From Brevibacterium senegalense (GTDB taxonomy: Bacteria; Actinomycetota; Actinomycetes; Actinomycetales; Brevibacteriaceae), in contig NZ_HE978609.1 of NCBI RefSeq assembly GCF_000285835.1, forward strand, positions 51,870 through 115,869: a stretch of DNA of 64,000 nt. The letters run 5' to 3'. The notes below the pieces were generated by a model that was not told where the DNA came from, ran no database searches, and saw only the letters and a list, made by a program, of their open reading frames with translations. Below, piece by piece: positions 50,421 through 61,416 of the stretch (position 1 is the first letter of the stretch; each line of letters opens with the position of its first letter). Both the position numbers and the translations under genes were made by a program.

Positions 50421-51674
50421 TCATACCCACAGCCGCTCGACCGGGAGACTGTGGATCCGGTCCTCCACCGGATACCCTCTGCTGCCGAGGTGAAAGGCGA
50501 TGCCTCCGACAAACGCGGCGCCCAGACGGTCCCGAAGCTTGCGCAAGCCGGACAGTTGTTTCGAATCGATATGGTCGCCCGCTTTGACCTCAATTCCCAG
50601 CACCGCGCCATCCTGGCGCTCGAGCACGAGATCGACCTCGTCATCGTCCCGGGTGCGCCAGTGTCCCGCAGTGATGACGTCATCCATCCAGGTTGTCTGG
50701 CGGATGATCTCCTGCACGACGAAGGACTCTGCGAGGTGGCCGAACTCAGTCAGCGCTGAGGGGTCGCCTCGTTCGAGCTTGGGCCTGCTCAGCCGCAACA
50801 GGTGTGCACCGATTCCCGAGTCCACGACGTGTATCTTCGGTGCCGCAACACTTCGTGATGAGACGGTCGTCCCCCACGCAGGGAGAGAGCTGATGAGGAA
50901 CAGCGCTTCCAGCAGCTCCAGGTAGGACGACACGGTGCTTCGAGAGATCTCCAACGTCGCGCTCACCTTCGAGATGTTCAGAACCCCAGCCGTCTGCCCG
51001 GCCATAGCGGTCAGCAGCTTCGGCAGCGCTGCAGAACGCTCGAGCCTTCGTAACTGACCCGCATCGCGCCGCAGAGATTGACTCACGTGCCCAGCGAACC
51101 AGCGGCCGCGCGCAGCATCTCCGGACTGGGCGAGCGCCAGTGGCATGCCCCCGCGAGAGATGCGGTCGATGTACTCCAATCGGTTCGCTGCAGCCGCATC
51201 GGCCGTATGGGCGATGTCGCCGTCGAATGCCCGCTCGATGAACCTGTTCCCAGTGCCGTCGATCTCGGTCTGGCTCAATGGCAGCACGGGCAGTCTTTGG
51301 ATCCGTCCGGTCAGCGCTTGCGTACCGGAGGGCAACGAGTCATAACTCGCAGATCCAGCGAGTACGAACATTCCTGCCCGCGCCTCCGAGTTCAACCGAG
51401 TCTTGATCGACTGCAGGATGGAGGGCATCCGCTGATACTCGTCGAGGAAGACGGGCAATTGCTCATCGGTGATGAGCGAGGGACTGTGCCGCGACAGCTC
51501 GAGGACTGCGTCATCGTCGAAGTCGAACACGCGCGCGTGCGGGGTGGCTGCCGCGACCTCGGTCAGCAAGGTCGACTTCCCCACGCTCCGGGGCCCCTCC
51601 AGAAGCAGTACCGAAGTTTCAGTGATGCGCTGCCGAATAGCGGGCAGGAGCCTGCGATCAATCTGATCGATCAT
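50421..51674 (-). CDS. DUF4143-family AAA ATPase
   Basis: ATPase of 417 residues of the AAA_14 plus DUF4143 type. Walker A is EGPRSVGKSTLL near residue 30, PVFLDEYQRMP is Walker B, VLAGSAS sensor 1, and the C-terminal DUF4143 has a nuclease-like strand pattern (DDDEVDLVLERQDGAVLGIEVKAGD, i.e. ExK). The central winged helix is SKVSATLEISRSTVSSYLELLEALFLI. The ATG at 51674 lies 6 nt after TATCGT (51681-51686, minus), so it is probably leaderless, and the phased repeats at 51691-51776 are immediately upstream. These ATPases are widespread, mobile and of unknown purpose. Confidence 0.88.
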   Translation of the reverse strand: MIDQIDRRLLPAIRQRITETSVLLLEGPRSVGKSTLLTEVAAATPHARVFDFDDDAVLELSRHSPSLITDEQLPVFLDEYQRMPSILQSIKTRLNSEARAGMFVLAGSASYDSLPSGTQALTGRIQRLPVLPLSQTEIDGTGNRFIERAFDGDIAHTADAAAANRLEYIDRISRGGMPLALAQSGDAARGRWFAGHVSQSLRRDAGQLRRLERSAALPKLLTAMAGQTAGVLNISKVSATLEISRSTVSSYLELLEALFLISSLPAWGTTVSSRSVAAPKIHVVDSGIGAHLLRLSRPKLERGDPSALTEFGHLAESFVVQEIIRQTTWMDDVITAGHWRTRDDDEVDLVLERQDGAVLGIEVKAGDHIDSKQLSGLRKLRDRLGAAFVGGIAFHLGSRGYPVEDRIHSLPVERLWV

Positions 51675-51680
51675 GATACG

Positions 51681-51686
51681 ACGATA
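51681..51686 (-). promoter_or_regulatory. -10 element of the DUF4143 ATPase gene
   Basis: TATCGT on the minus strand, 6 nt before the ATG at 51674 and between that ATG and the first 23-bp repeat. Confidence 0.45.
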
Positions 51687-51690
51687 CCAT

Positions 51691-51776
51691 CAGTCAGCAA
51701 TCTGCCGAGGGTTGACTCGACAATCTGCCAAGGCAACAGTCGGCAATCTGCCGACATTTCAGTCGGCAATCTGCCG
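51691..51776. repeat. Four palindromic repeats phased at 23 bp
   Basis: A 17-nt motif CAGTCGGCAATCTGCCG starts at 51691, 51714, 51737 and 51760, exactly 23 nt apart. Copies 3 and 4 are identical, copy 1 differs at one base, copy 2 at four. The core GGCA-ATC-TGCC is palindromic, and in copy 3 the symmetry extends to GTCGGCA-ATC-TGCCGAC (51739-51755). Six variable bases separate the copies. This is the layout of a cooperative operator or iteron array at the promoter of the DUF4143 gene. Confidence 0.85.
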
Positions 51777-52179
51777 CGGCGTTCGCGGCAGTGAAACTGG
51801 ACCGCCTCGGCACGCCGAGTACAGCACGCGGAAGGTCTCGCAGACGACCGGCATCTGAGGATCGAAGCCGCGTGGGTCCTCCGAGTGATCACGCCAGAAG
51901 CGCTCGTGAATGTCGCGCCAGGCAGCTAGCGTCCTGTCGCCTTCGCCCTCCGCACGGGCATGGTCCGCTGTGACCTCGTCGAAGGGAACGACGTCGACGG
52001 TCATCGTCTCGATCAGGGCCCGCGGCGTGTCCCGCCCATCCAGGATGATGCTGAGTTCGCCTGGTACCGGGATGGCTTCGCCAACGTGCTCGCAGTCCCA
52101 CATCGACGAGGCCGTGGCCCTCTTGGTGCCCGCCAGCACACTCCTGCCAGAACCTGTCGATGGCTGAGTCCGTGTGCAT
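51759..52179 (-). pseudogene. ASCH-domain protein gene, broken
   Basis: The N-terminus MHTDSAIDRFWQE from the ATG at 52179 and the ASCH body (VLAGTKRATASSMWD, PGELSIILDGRDTP, MPVVCETFRVLYSA) are in different frames. By comparison with intact family members about 30-40 codons between them are also missing, so an internal deletion shifted the frame. The C-terminal codons (PRQIAD-stop) are written by the fourth phased repeat, which suggests the repeat/DUF4143 locus replaced the natural 3' end. Confidence 0.65.
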
Positions 52180-52269
52180 TCCGCCAGACTACTGACAGTC
52201 GTGCGCCGCCAGGACTCGGCGCGCAGACCGGCCCGGCGCACCCTGCCAAAGCTCAGGGCTCCGCTGGCC

Positions 52270-55890
<3,621 letters not shown>

Positions 55891-55973
55891 CCTTCCCTTC
55901 GGCGGCATGACCCGCATCAGGTTCGACGGTCGGCACTGGGGCCCTCTCAGCCCCGTAGGGCTCCCGCAGAGTT
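55891..55973 (-). ncRNA. TPP (THI-box) riboswitch
   Basis: On the minus strand the RNA shows GCGGGAGCCC, then GGGGCTGAGAGGGC (the CUGAGA pyrimidine-sensor loop), the arm with ACCTGAT-GCGGGTCATGCC (pyrophosphate sensor) and closes with GCCGAAGGGA. All conserved TPP aptamer blocks occur in order. The 3' strand GAAGGGAAGG directly abuts the thiO ATG, so TPP binding should hide the ribosome site and repress translation of thiOSGF. Confidence 0.93.
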
Positions 55974-56006
55974 CGCGATCCCCACGAGTGCGTGCATCGT
56001 CGTGAC

Positions 56007-56012
56007 TACACT
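56007..56012 (+). promoter_or_regulatory. -10 element of leaderless thiE
   Basis: TACACT ends 8 nt before the GTG at 56021; there is no ribosome site and no aptamer in this direction. Confidence 0.45.
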
Positions 56013-56020
56013 CGTAGATC

Positions 56021-56728
56021 GTGAGCCATCATACAGACGCCCCCGCTGGGGAGGGCGCGCAGGCCAGGGCCGCGCGCATCGCCACTGCTCGCCTCTACCT
56101 GTGCACGGATGCCCGCACCGGCGCCGCGGATCTGGAGAGCTTCCTCCACGCCGCGTACGCCGGCGGCGTCGACATCATCCAGTTGCGCGACAAGTCGATC
56201 GGCACCGCAGATGAGCTCGCGGCGCTGGAGATCCTCGCTCGTGCGGCTCGCACGCACGGGAAGCTCTTCGCGGTCAACGACCGCGCGGATGTCGCCTCCC
56301 TCACGGGCGCGGATGTCTTCCATGTGGGCCAGCAGGATCTCACCCCTGCGCAGGCGCGCAGTCTGCTGGGCGACGAGGTCGTCATCGGCAGGTCAACGCA
56401 CACGGTCGAGCAAGCCCAGGAGGCACGCCTCGAGCCGGACGTCGACTACTTCTGCACCGGGCCGATCTGGGAGACCCCCACGAAGCCGGGCCGCAAGGCC
56501 ACCGGCCTGAGGCTCGTCGAAGACGTCGCACATGCGGAGAACAACGATGCAGACCGCGTCACCACCGAGGACCCCGCGAAGCCGTGGTTCGCGATCGGCG
56601 GGATCGACGAACAGCGCCTGCGCCAAGTGCTGGACGCCGGCGCCCAGCGGATCGTCGTCGTCCGGGCGATCACCCAGGCCGACGACCCGGAAGCCGCCGC
56701 CCGCCGCCTCCGCGCAGCCCTCGCGTGA
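56021..56728 (+). CDS. thiE: Thiamine-phosphate synthase ThiE
   Basis: Joins HMP-pyrophosphate and thiazole phosphate to thiamine phosphate; 235 residues, TIM barrel. Signatures are [62 protein letters not shown] and the C-terminal [10 protein letters not shown] with RIVVVRAIT. The insert [15 protein letters not shown] near residue 180 is longer than in most. Start at GTG 56021, probably leaderless. Divergent from the riboswitch-controlled thiOSGF, so its control seems separate. Confidence 0.94.
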   Translation: MSHHTDAPAGEGAQARAARIATARLYLCTDARTGAADLESFLHAAYAGGVDIIQLRDKSIGTADELAALEILARAARTHGKLFAVNDRADVASLTGADVFHVGQQDLTPAQARSLLGDEVVIGRSTHTVEQAQEARLEPDVDYFCTGPIWETPTKPGRKATGLRLVEDVAHAENNDADRVTTEDPAKPWFAIGGIDEQRLRQVLDAGAQRIVVVRAITQADDPEAAARRLRAALA

Positions 56729-56775
56729 TCAGTTCTCGAGCGTCGGGTCAGCAAGTCGCTTGTGAAATGCGAGCC

Positions 56776-57030
56776 TCAGTAGTGGTACCGAGCCTGAAGA
56801 ACAATGAGGTCGTCTCCATCGACGAGATAGACGAGCCGGTGCTCGTCGGTGATGCGTCGCGACCACGCACCCTGCGCACCGTACTTCAACTGCTCGGGCT
56901 TCCCGATTCCTTCGAACGGTTCACGCAGACAGCCATCGATCAGCGTGTTGATGCGCTTCAGGATGCGACGGTCAGCAGTCTGCCAATGCTTGTAGTCCTC
57001 CCAGGCGGACTGGTCCCAGACGAGACGCAC
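56776..57030 (-). CDS. yoeB: YoeB-type toxin (RelE/ParE superfamily mRNA interferase)
   Basis: Ribosome-dependent mRNase toxin of 84 residues. WDQSAWEDYKHWQTADRRILKRINTLI and the C-terminal HRLVYLVDGDDLIVLQARYHY match YoeB, including the terminal His-Tyr of the active site and the GIGKPEQLKYGAQGAWSRRI loop with the catalytic Glu and Arg. The GTG at 57030 overlaps the antitoxin stop by one base. Confidence 0.95.
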   Translation of the reverse strand: MRLVWDQSAWEDYKHWQTADRRILKRINTLIDGCLREPFEGIGKPEQLKYGAQGAWSRRITDEHRLVYLVDGDDLIVLQARYHY

Positions 57031-57281
57031 TAGTCGTCGCGATCGAGTTCATGCTGTTCAACCGTGCCCGCTCGCGCCCGCTCGTAAGCGTCGAGCAACC
57101 GGCGGGCGTTCGCCGGTGAACGGAACAGATAAGCAGTCTCCTGCCACGCCGCATACTCGTCAGCAGGCATCAAGACCGCATTGCCCTTACGGGAGACGAT
57201 CTCGACAGCGTCACGATCGGCGTTGACGCGCTCAATCAACGGAAAGAGAGTCTTGCGGGCTTCGCTTGCTGAGATGGACAT
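57030..57281 (-). CDS. yefM: YefM-type antitoxin
   Basis: Antitoxin of 83 residues: MSISASEARKTLFPLIERVN is the Phd/YefM DNA-binding N-terminus, and YLFRSPANARRLLDAYERARAG is the toxin-wrapping helix. The ATG at 57281 is chosen because GGAGG lies 8 nt upstream; an ATG 15 nt earlier overlaps that site. It lies upstream of and overlaps yoeB. Confidence 0.93.
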   Translation of the reverse strand: MSISASEARKTLFPLIERVNADRDAVEIVSRKGNAVLMPADEYAAWQETAYLFRSPANARRLLDAYERARAGTVEQHELDRDD

Positions 57282-57709
57282 CGTCGAGACCTCCATTCGA
57301 GACGACTACTTGTACTGCATTATGGTACCACTTCTCCGCTCAGAGTCGATGGCACTCACCTCCGCGACAGGCTGACCACCACCGACGACTCTCCGGACGC
57401 ACTCAACTCTCTGCGATGCCTGCGATGCAGGAATCGAGCTGTCAGCGTCGCCTCCGGACCCCACCACCACTGCGTCAATCGCCCCGTCACCGTATTGCCC
57501 GCGCGCACGATGATGCGCGTGTCAGTGATTCAACCCCCCACGCGAAGAGCTTTACGACCAGCTGCTGAGCAGTCCGCGATTCATTGAGGCGACCCAGATT
57601 ACGGCAACCTTCTTCCGCAGACCGCACCGCAGCTCCCTGACTATTCGGTTTACGACTTCGGACGTGGATTCGAGCAGCGTCCCATGCATCGCATGCAGGC
57701 AGGAAGAAG
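57282..57709. other. Gene-free gap with yefM promoter
   Basis: Near the antitoxin gene lie CATAAT (57319-57324, minus), the palindrome TGGTACCA (57323-57330) and a TTGTAC site (57310-57315), which could be the promoter with YefM operators. The remaining roughly 370 nt show no supportable gene, only short unrelated reading frames such as one containing PREELYDQLLSSPRF. Confidence 0.4.
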
Positions 57710-57739
57710 GCCCGCGTCGCCCCTCAGAACAACGCGGGC
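57696..57739 (-). terminator. lsr2 terminator
   Basis: On the minus strand, stem GCCCGCGT/ACGCGGGC (57710-57717 with 57732-57739) is followed by the pyrimidine-rich CCTTCTTCCTGCC, 26 nt after the lsr2 stop. Confidence 0.65.
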
Positions 57740-57764
57740 TATCGACCAGTGATGGGCTAATCGA

Positions 57765-58121
57765 TCAGTCCAGCCCCGGCTTCCCGGCGTTGACCCATTC
57801 CTGCTCCCATTCGGCTTTGATCCGCCCGCGCTTCGGAACGTCATAGCCACGGAGGTCCAGGAACTTCCGCATCGCGGCCAGCTCTTTCTTCCGCTGAGCA
57901 CCGCCTCCGCTCTTCTTCGCGCCCGCTGCCGGTGCCGCCGCAGAAGCCTTCCGACTTTTCGCGATGTAGACCTTCAGCGCCTCTTGCAGCTGCGTGTGCT
58001 CGTCAGGGGTGAGTTCGATCTCGTACGCACGCCCATCCAGCGCGAACTGAACGGTATCCACTTCGTCCGACTGCGCACCGGAGAAATCAGAGGTGAGCAC
58101 TTCTACGAATTGTTTCGCCAT
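57765..58121 (-). CDS. lsr2: Lsr2 nucleoid-associated protein
   Basis: H-NS-like xenogeneic silencer of 118 residues that bridges and represses AT-rich DNA. The N-terminal oligomerisation domain is VDTVQFALDGRAYEIELTPDE, followed by an Ala/Lys linker, and the C-terminal DNA-binding domain has the minor-groove hook KRGRIKAEW. The AAAGGGG ribosome site precedes the ATG. It lies between two toxin-antitoxin modules in a locally less GC-rich stretch. Whether this is the housekeeping copy or an accessory paralogue cannot be told. Confidence 0.92.
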   Translation of the reverse strand: MAKQFVEVLTSDFSGAQSDEVDTVQFALDGRAYEIELTPDEHTQLQEALKVYIAKSRKASAAAPAAGAKKSGGGAQRKKELAAMRKFLDLRGYDVPKRGRIKAEWEQEWVNAGKPGLD

Positions 58122-58377
58122 TGCAGCCCCTTTCGATCGCTGATATCGGTCGAAACGCTACCAGGAATGGCCTGGCAGGACGATGTATATACGACGATCA
58201 CCCGGCTCGACAATGACTTCGCCAAGCGAGGCAGTCGCTTCCGATTTCAGACCGTGCCGGTGCGCGGACGCGTGGCCGCTTGCACCTTGCCGCCGAAACC
58301 TGTGACCAGCGCGTACCTGCCGACGCGTGGATTTCTCCACCCGTCGCGTGATGAGGAACAAGCCGGCCGTCGCCCAC
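58122..58377. other. Non-coding gap lsr2 / antitoxin
   Basis: AT-richer intergenic DNA with TGTATATAC near 58184-58192, a plausible part of the lsr2 promoter or an Lsr2 binding site. No gene seen. Confidence 0.35.
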
Positions 58378-58407
58378 ATGTACAACTAAGCGGCCGAAAT
58401 GTACAAT
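58378..58407 (+). promoter_or_regulatory. Tandem TGTACA operators and -10 of the Phd/RelE module
   Basis: ATGTACAA occurs at 58378-58385 and 58399-58406, two helical turns (21 bp) apart. TGTACA is the core palindrome bound by YefM-type antitoxins. The second copy overlaps the -10 TACAAT (58402-58407), 6 nt before the ATG at 58414, so antitoxin binding would block a leaderless promoter. Confidence 0.65.
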
Positions 58408-58413
58408 CGATTC

Positions 58414-58659
58414 ATGAGCAGCATCACCGCCTCCGAGGCACGCAAGAGCTTCGCCCACGTCATCGAAACCGCCCAGCACGAGGCGGTCATCGTCGAGCGC
58501 CGGGGCGAAGCGCAGGCGGTCGTGATCTCACCGAGCGAGTATGACCGGCTCCTGCGCGCGGCTGAAGAGATCGAGGACATCGCCGCGTTCGACGACGCGA
58601 TGGCCGAGGAAGGGGAGAACATCCCCTGGGAGCAGGTCAAAGCCGACCTCGGCTGGTGA
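58414..58659 (+). CDS. Phd/YefM-family antitoxin
   Basis: Antitoxin of 81 residues. MSSITASEARKSFAHVIETA is the DNA-binding N-terminus, and the acidic C-terminus (AAFDDAMAEEGENIPWEQVK) wraps the toxin. The ATG at 58414 agrees with the -10 6 nt upstream; the ATG at 58399 lies inside the operator and is rejected. It is coupled to the RelE-type toxin that follows. Confidence 0.9.
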   Translation: MSSITASEARKSFAHVIETAQHEAVIVERRGEAQAVVISPSEYDRLLRAAEEIEDIAAFDDAMAEEGENIPWEQVKADLGW

Positions 58660-58679
58660 ACCGCGAGCGCGACCGGACC

Positions 58680-58937
58680 ATGACCTACGAGATCGAGTTG
58701 CGGCCAGCAGCCCTGCGCGCGCTGAAGAAGATCGGCCGACAGGATCAGCCCCGCATTCGGGGCGCGATCGCACTGCTGGCCGCTGATCCCCGCCCGCCGG
58801 GCGCGAAGGCCCTGCGTGGCAGAGACGGCCTGCGCATCCGAGTCGGCGACTACCGCATCATCTACACCGTCCAGGACAGCAAACTGCTCATCGTGGTCGT
58901 GACACTCGGTCACCGACGAGAGGTCTACGACCGCTGA
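58680..58937 (+). CDS. RelE/ParE-superfamily toxin
   Basis: Toxin of 85 residues, mRNA interferase-like: YEIELRPAALRALKKIGRQDQPRIRGAIALLA, then KALRGRDGLRIRVGDYRIIYTVQD and the C-terminal VTLGHRREVY with the RelE catalytic Arg and Tyr. The ATG at 58680 gives the normal length; a GTG at 58656 overlapping the antitoxin stop is the alternative. Confidence 0.92.
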   Translation: MTYEIELRPAALRALKKIGRQDQPRIRGAIALLAADPRPPGAKALRGRDGLRIRVGDYRIIYTVQDSKLLIVVVTLGHRREVYDR

Positions 58938-58967
58938 GGTTGGTCGCTGATACGGCACAATCGAGGC

Positions 58968-59567
58968 ATGGCTACCGTCTTCCTGTCCACAGATCCCCGC
59001 GCCGATGAGCTGCTGACCCACGACCGCTTCGCCCTGCTCGTGGGCATGCTGCTCGATCAGCAGGTGACGATGGAGTCCGCGTTCGCCGGACCCCAGAAGC
59101 TGGTCGATCGGCTGGAGGACTTCTCCCCCGCCGCCGTCGCCGCGCTGGATCCGGACACCTTCCTCGAGGCGTTCCGCGAGCAGCCGGCGGTCCACCGCTT
59201 CCCCGGGTCGATGGCCACCCGCGTGCAGGCGCTGGCGCAGACACTGGTCGACGACTACGACGGCTCCGCCGAGGCCGTCTGGACGACCCCGGACAAGGAC
59301 GGCTCCCAGCCCACCGGCGCGCAGATCCTGCGGCGGCTCAAGGCCCTGCCCGGATTCGGCGATCAGAAGGCGAAGATCTTCCTGGCACTGCTGGGCAAGC
59401 AGTTCGGCCTCACTGCCGAAGGCTGGCGGGACGCCGCCGGCGAATATGGCCCGGAGGATGCATTCCGCTCCATCGCAGACGTCGTCGATGACGAGTCGCT
59501 GCAGCGAGTGCGCGAGACGAAGAAAGCCATGAAGGCCGCCGCGAAGGCGAAGAAGGCGAAGGCCTGA
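58968..59567 (+). CDS. HhH-GPD-type base-excision repair protein
   Basis: DNA-glycosylase-like protein of 199 residues. FALLVGMLLDQQVTMESAFAGPQKLVDRL is the N-terminal helical part, and LKALPGFGDQKAKIFLALLGKQFG is the helix-hairpin-helix. The catalytic Asp usual after the HhH is not clear, so activity is uncertain. The C-terminus is a Lys/Ala-rich DNA-binding tail (KKAMKAAAKAKKAKA). CACAAT at 58956-58961 lies 6 nt before the ATG, suggesting a leaderless transcript. Confidence 0.8.
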   Translation: MATVFLSTDPRADELLTHDRFALLVGMLLDQQVTMESAFAGPQKLVDRLEDFSPAAVAALDPDTFLEAFREQPAVHRFPGSMATRVQALAQTLVDDYDGSAEAVWTTPDKDGSQPTGAQILRRLKALPGFGDQKAKIFLALLGKQFGLTAEGWRDAAGEYGPEDAFRSIADVVDDESLQRVRETKKAMKAAAKAKKAKA

Positions 59568-59574
59568 CAGACGC

Positions 59575-59610
59575 GGGCGGGGTGCGGAGGTCTCCCTCCG
59601 CACCCCGCCC
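59575..59610. terminator. Bidirectional terminator
   Basis: Perfect 16-bp stem, 59575-59590 with 59595-59610, and tetraloop TCTC between two convergent genes. Confidence 0.75.
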
Positions 59611-59655
59611 GGCGCGATCTCAGCAGGTCACATCAGACCCAGGAGGACAAGAGTC

Positions 59656-59976
59656 TCAGTCGACGGTGATCTCACCCATGGGGCCCCAGCCGTCGCTGTC
59701 GATCTGGTGCGAGATGATCTGCGGTGTCGCCTGGAGGTACTGCGGGAACTCCTCCTGCGTCTTCTTGAAGTGCGCGGAGTTCACGTGCGGTTCAGCACCC
59801 TCGTCCGTGAAAGCCTCGACGAGCACGTAGGTGTTGGGATCCTTCACGCTGCGGGACCACTCGAACCACTTGTTGCCGGGCTCGGCCAGCGTGGCCTCGG
59901 TGAACTCGCTGGCGATCTCCGGCCAGCGGTCCGCGTACTCGGGCTTCACGGGGAATTTCACGTTGATGAGGATCAT
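59656..59976 (-). CDS. Antibiotic-biosynthesis-monooxygenase (ABM) domain protein
   Basis: Small ferredoxin-like-fold protein of 106 residues. MILINVKFPVKPEYADRWPEI, EPGNKWFEWSRSVKDPNTYVLVEAFTDEGAEPHVNSAHFKK match the quinol monooxygenase/ABM family (with the conserved WFEW and H of the pocket). Substrate unknown; quinone-type compounds are usual. AAAGGA is 8 nt upstream of the ATG. Confidence 0.85.
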   Translation of the reverse strand: MILINVKFPVKPEYADRWPEIASEFTEATLAEPGNKWFEWSRSVKDPNTYVLVEAFTDEGAEPHVNSAHFKKTQEEFPQYLQATPQIISHQIDSDGWGPMGEITVD

Positions 59977-60168
59977 GGAGCGGTCCTTTCTGTACGGGTC
60001 AGCGCCAGCCTGCACGGTCCGACGCGCACTCAGCATCGCCATTCTTGCAGAGAGCGGTGTTGACCCCGGCACTTTCACCGTGTTTAGCGTGTATACGAAC
60101 GCCACGAGGGCTGTCGACCGATGACTCACGAGCATGTAAGGCGGCAGCCTGGAACAGGAGATCGACGT

Positions 60169-61206
60169 ATGCAGTTGAACGAGATCCGGCGGGTCTACAA
60201 CGGGCAGGAACCGTTCATCACGGTCTATCTGGAGGGACGCTCTCCTGCAGAAGACTCTCCGCAGCAGGTGCGGCTCCGCTGGGAAGAGCTCCGTCGCCGC
60301 CTCAGTGAGGATGGAGCCGCCGACGGTGTCCTGGCCTCGCTCGACGCGGCGGTGCTCGCCGAGGAACCCGGCGAGGTCCAGTCGAGCGGACGCGTCCTGG
60401 TGGCCGACGCCACGAGCGTGGTCCTCGACGAGACGTGGGACGCCGCACTGGGTTCGGGGGACGCAGCCCATCTGGGCCGTGAGCCGGAACTCGGTGCCCT
60501 CGTTCGCGAACGGGCGCGCTCCGTTCGTCTCCTCGTCGCGATCGCGGACCGGCACGGAGCCGTCGTGCGACAGGTGGTCGTCACACAGTCGACGGCCACC
60601 ACGACTCAGGCAGAAGACCATGTGGGCGACACGTCCGAGGACCCCGAGAGCGTGCACAAGCCGCGCAAGGGAGCGCTGTCACACAAGAACATCCAGCGCA
60701 GGGCCGACGAGGTCGTGAAGCAGAACCTCCGTGAGGTTGCCGACCACATGGACGCCGTGGCGAAGGCATGGAAGCCTGACCTCGTCGTCCTTGCTGGCGC
60801 AGTGCAGGCCCGCACGGCCCTGCAGAAAGAGCTGTCCCCCGCACTCCGGGAGCACTTCGCAGAGACCGATGCGGGTGGAGTGGACGACGATGGAGCAGAG
60901 GAGGCACTGGCGAACGAGCTCCACCGACTCGCGGAGGAGCTCAGCACCGCTGCGGCGCAGCAGCGCGCCGAGCAGTTCGGCACCGGGAAGGCGCACGGGC
61001 TGGCGGTCGAAGGGGCCGACCGCGTCAGCAAGGCGCTGGAGATGTCAGCCGTTGAGACACTGCTGCTCGAGTACGACCGGGGCGCCGCGCGTGAGGCGCA
61101 GGTACTTGCCGCGAGCGTCCGGACCGACGCCGAGGCCGCGTTGATCGACACTCACGTGGAGGACGGGATCGCCGCGATCCTGCGATTCGACGTGCCGGAC
61201 CAATGA
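60169..61206 (+). CDS. baeRF2 / Rv2629-like eRF1-fold protein
   Basis: Protein of 345 residues of the bacterial-archaeal eRF1 family (Rv2629 group, Vms1-like). It begins MQLNEIRRVYNGQEPFITVYLEGR, as in that family, has an RNase H-like middle with LVAIADRHGAVVRQVVVTQ, a KGALSHKNIQRRADEVVKQNLREVADHMDAVAK helix and the C-terminal eRF1-like LLLEYDRGAAREAQVLAASV. A role in ribosome-associated rescue or hypoxia response has been suggested for homologues. AGGAG lies 8 nt before the ATG. Confidence 0.75.
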   Translation: MQLNEIRRVYNGQEPFITVYLEGRSPAEDSPQQVRLRWEELRRRLSEDGAADGVLASLDAAVLAEEPGEVQSSGRVLVADATSVVLDETWDAALGSGDAAHLGREPELGALVRERARSVRLLVAIADRHGAVVRQVVVTQSTATTTQAEDHVGDTSEDPESVHKPRKGALSHKNIQRRADEVVKQNLREVADHMDAVAKAWKPDLVVLAGAVQARTALQKELSPALREHFAETDAGGVDDDGAEEALANELHRLAEELSTAAAQQRAEQFGTGKAHGLAVEGADRVSKALEMSAVETLLLEYDRGAAREAQVLAASVRTDAEAALIDTHVEDGIAAILRFDVPDQ

Positions 61207-61416
61207 CGACCTGACATATCGCACCCATCGACACTGAGGGCAGCGGCGCGGCGACGACCGAGTCGCCCTCAGACCACCTGCCGTGGTGGAACTAGCAGGC
61301 CTGCTGTCCGCCGACAGCGCAGACGTCGAGTTCACCGAAGGCCGCGACAGCCTCAGCGAATGGACCAGAGTCCCGGCGGATGAGACATGGACCACCCACC
61401 AGGAAGGCTCAGAGGC

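Noticed and set aside
51691-51776. CRISPR array
   Set aside because: The interval between repeats is only 6 nt, so there are no spacers; no cas genes are near. It is better explained as an operator or iteron array.
57297-57700. Possible gene remnant with PREELYDQLLSSPRF
   Set aside because: The frame is short, has no start signal and no recognisable family; it is kept as an empty gap.
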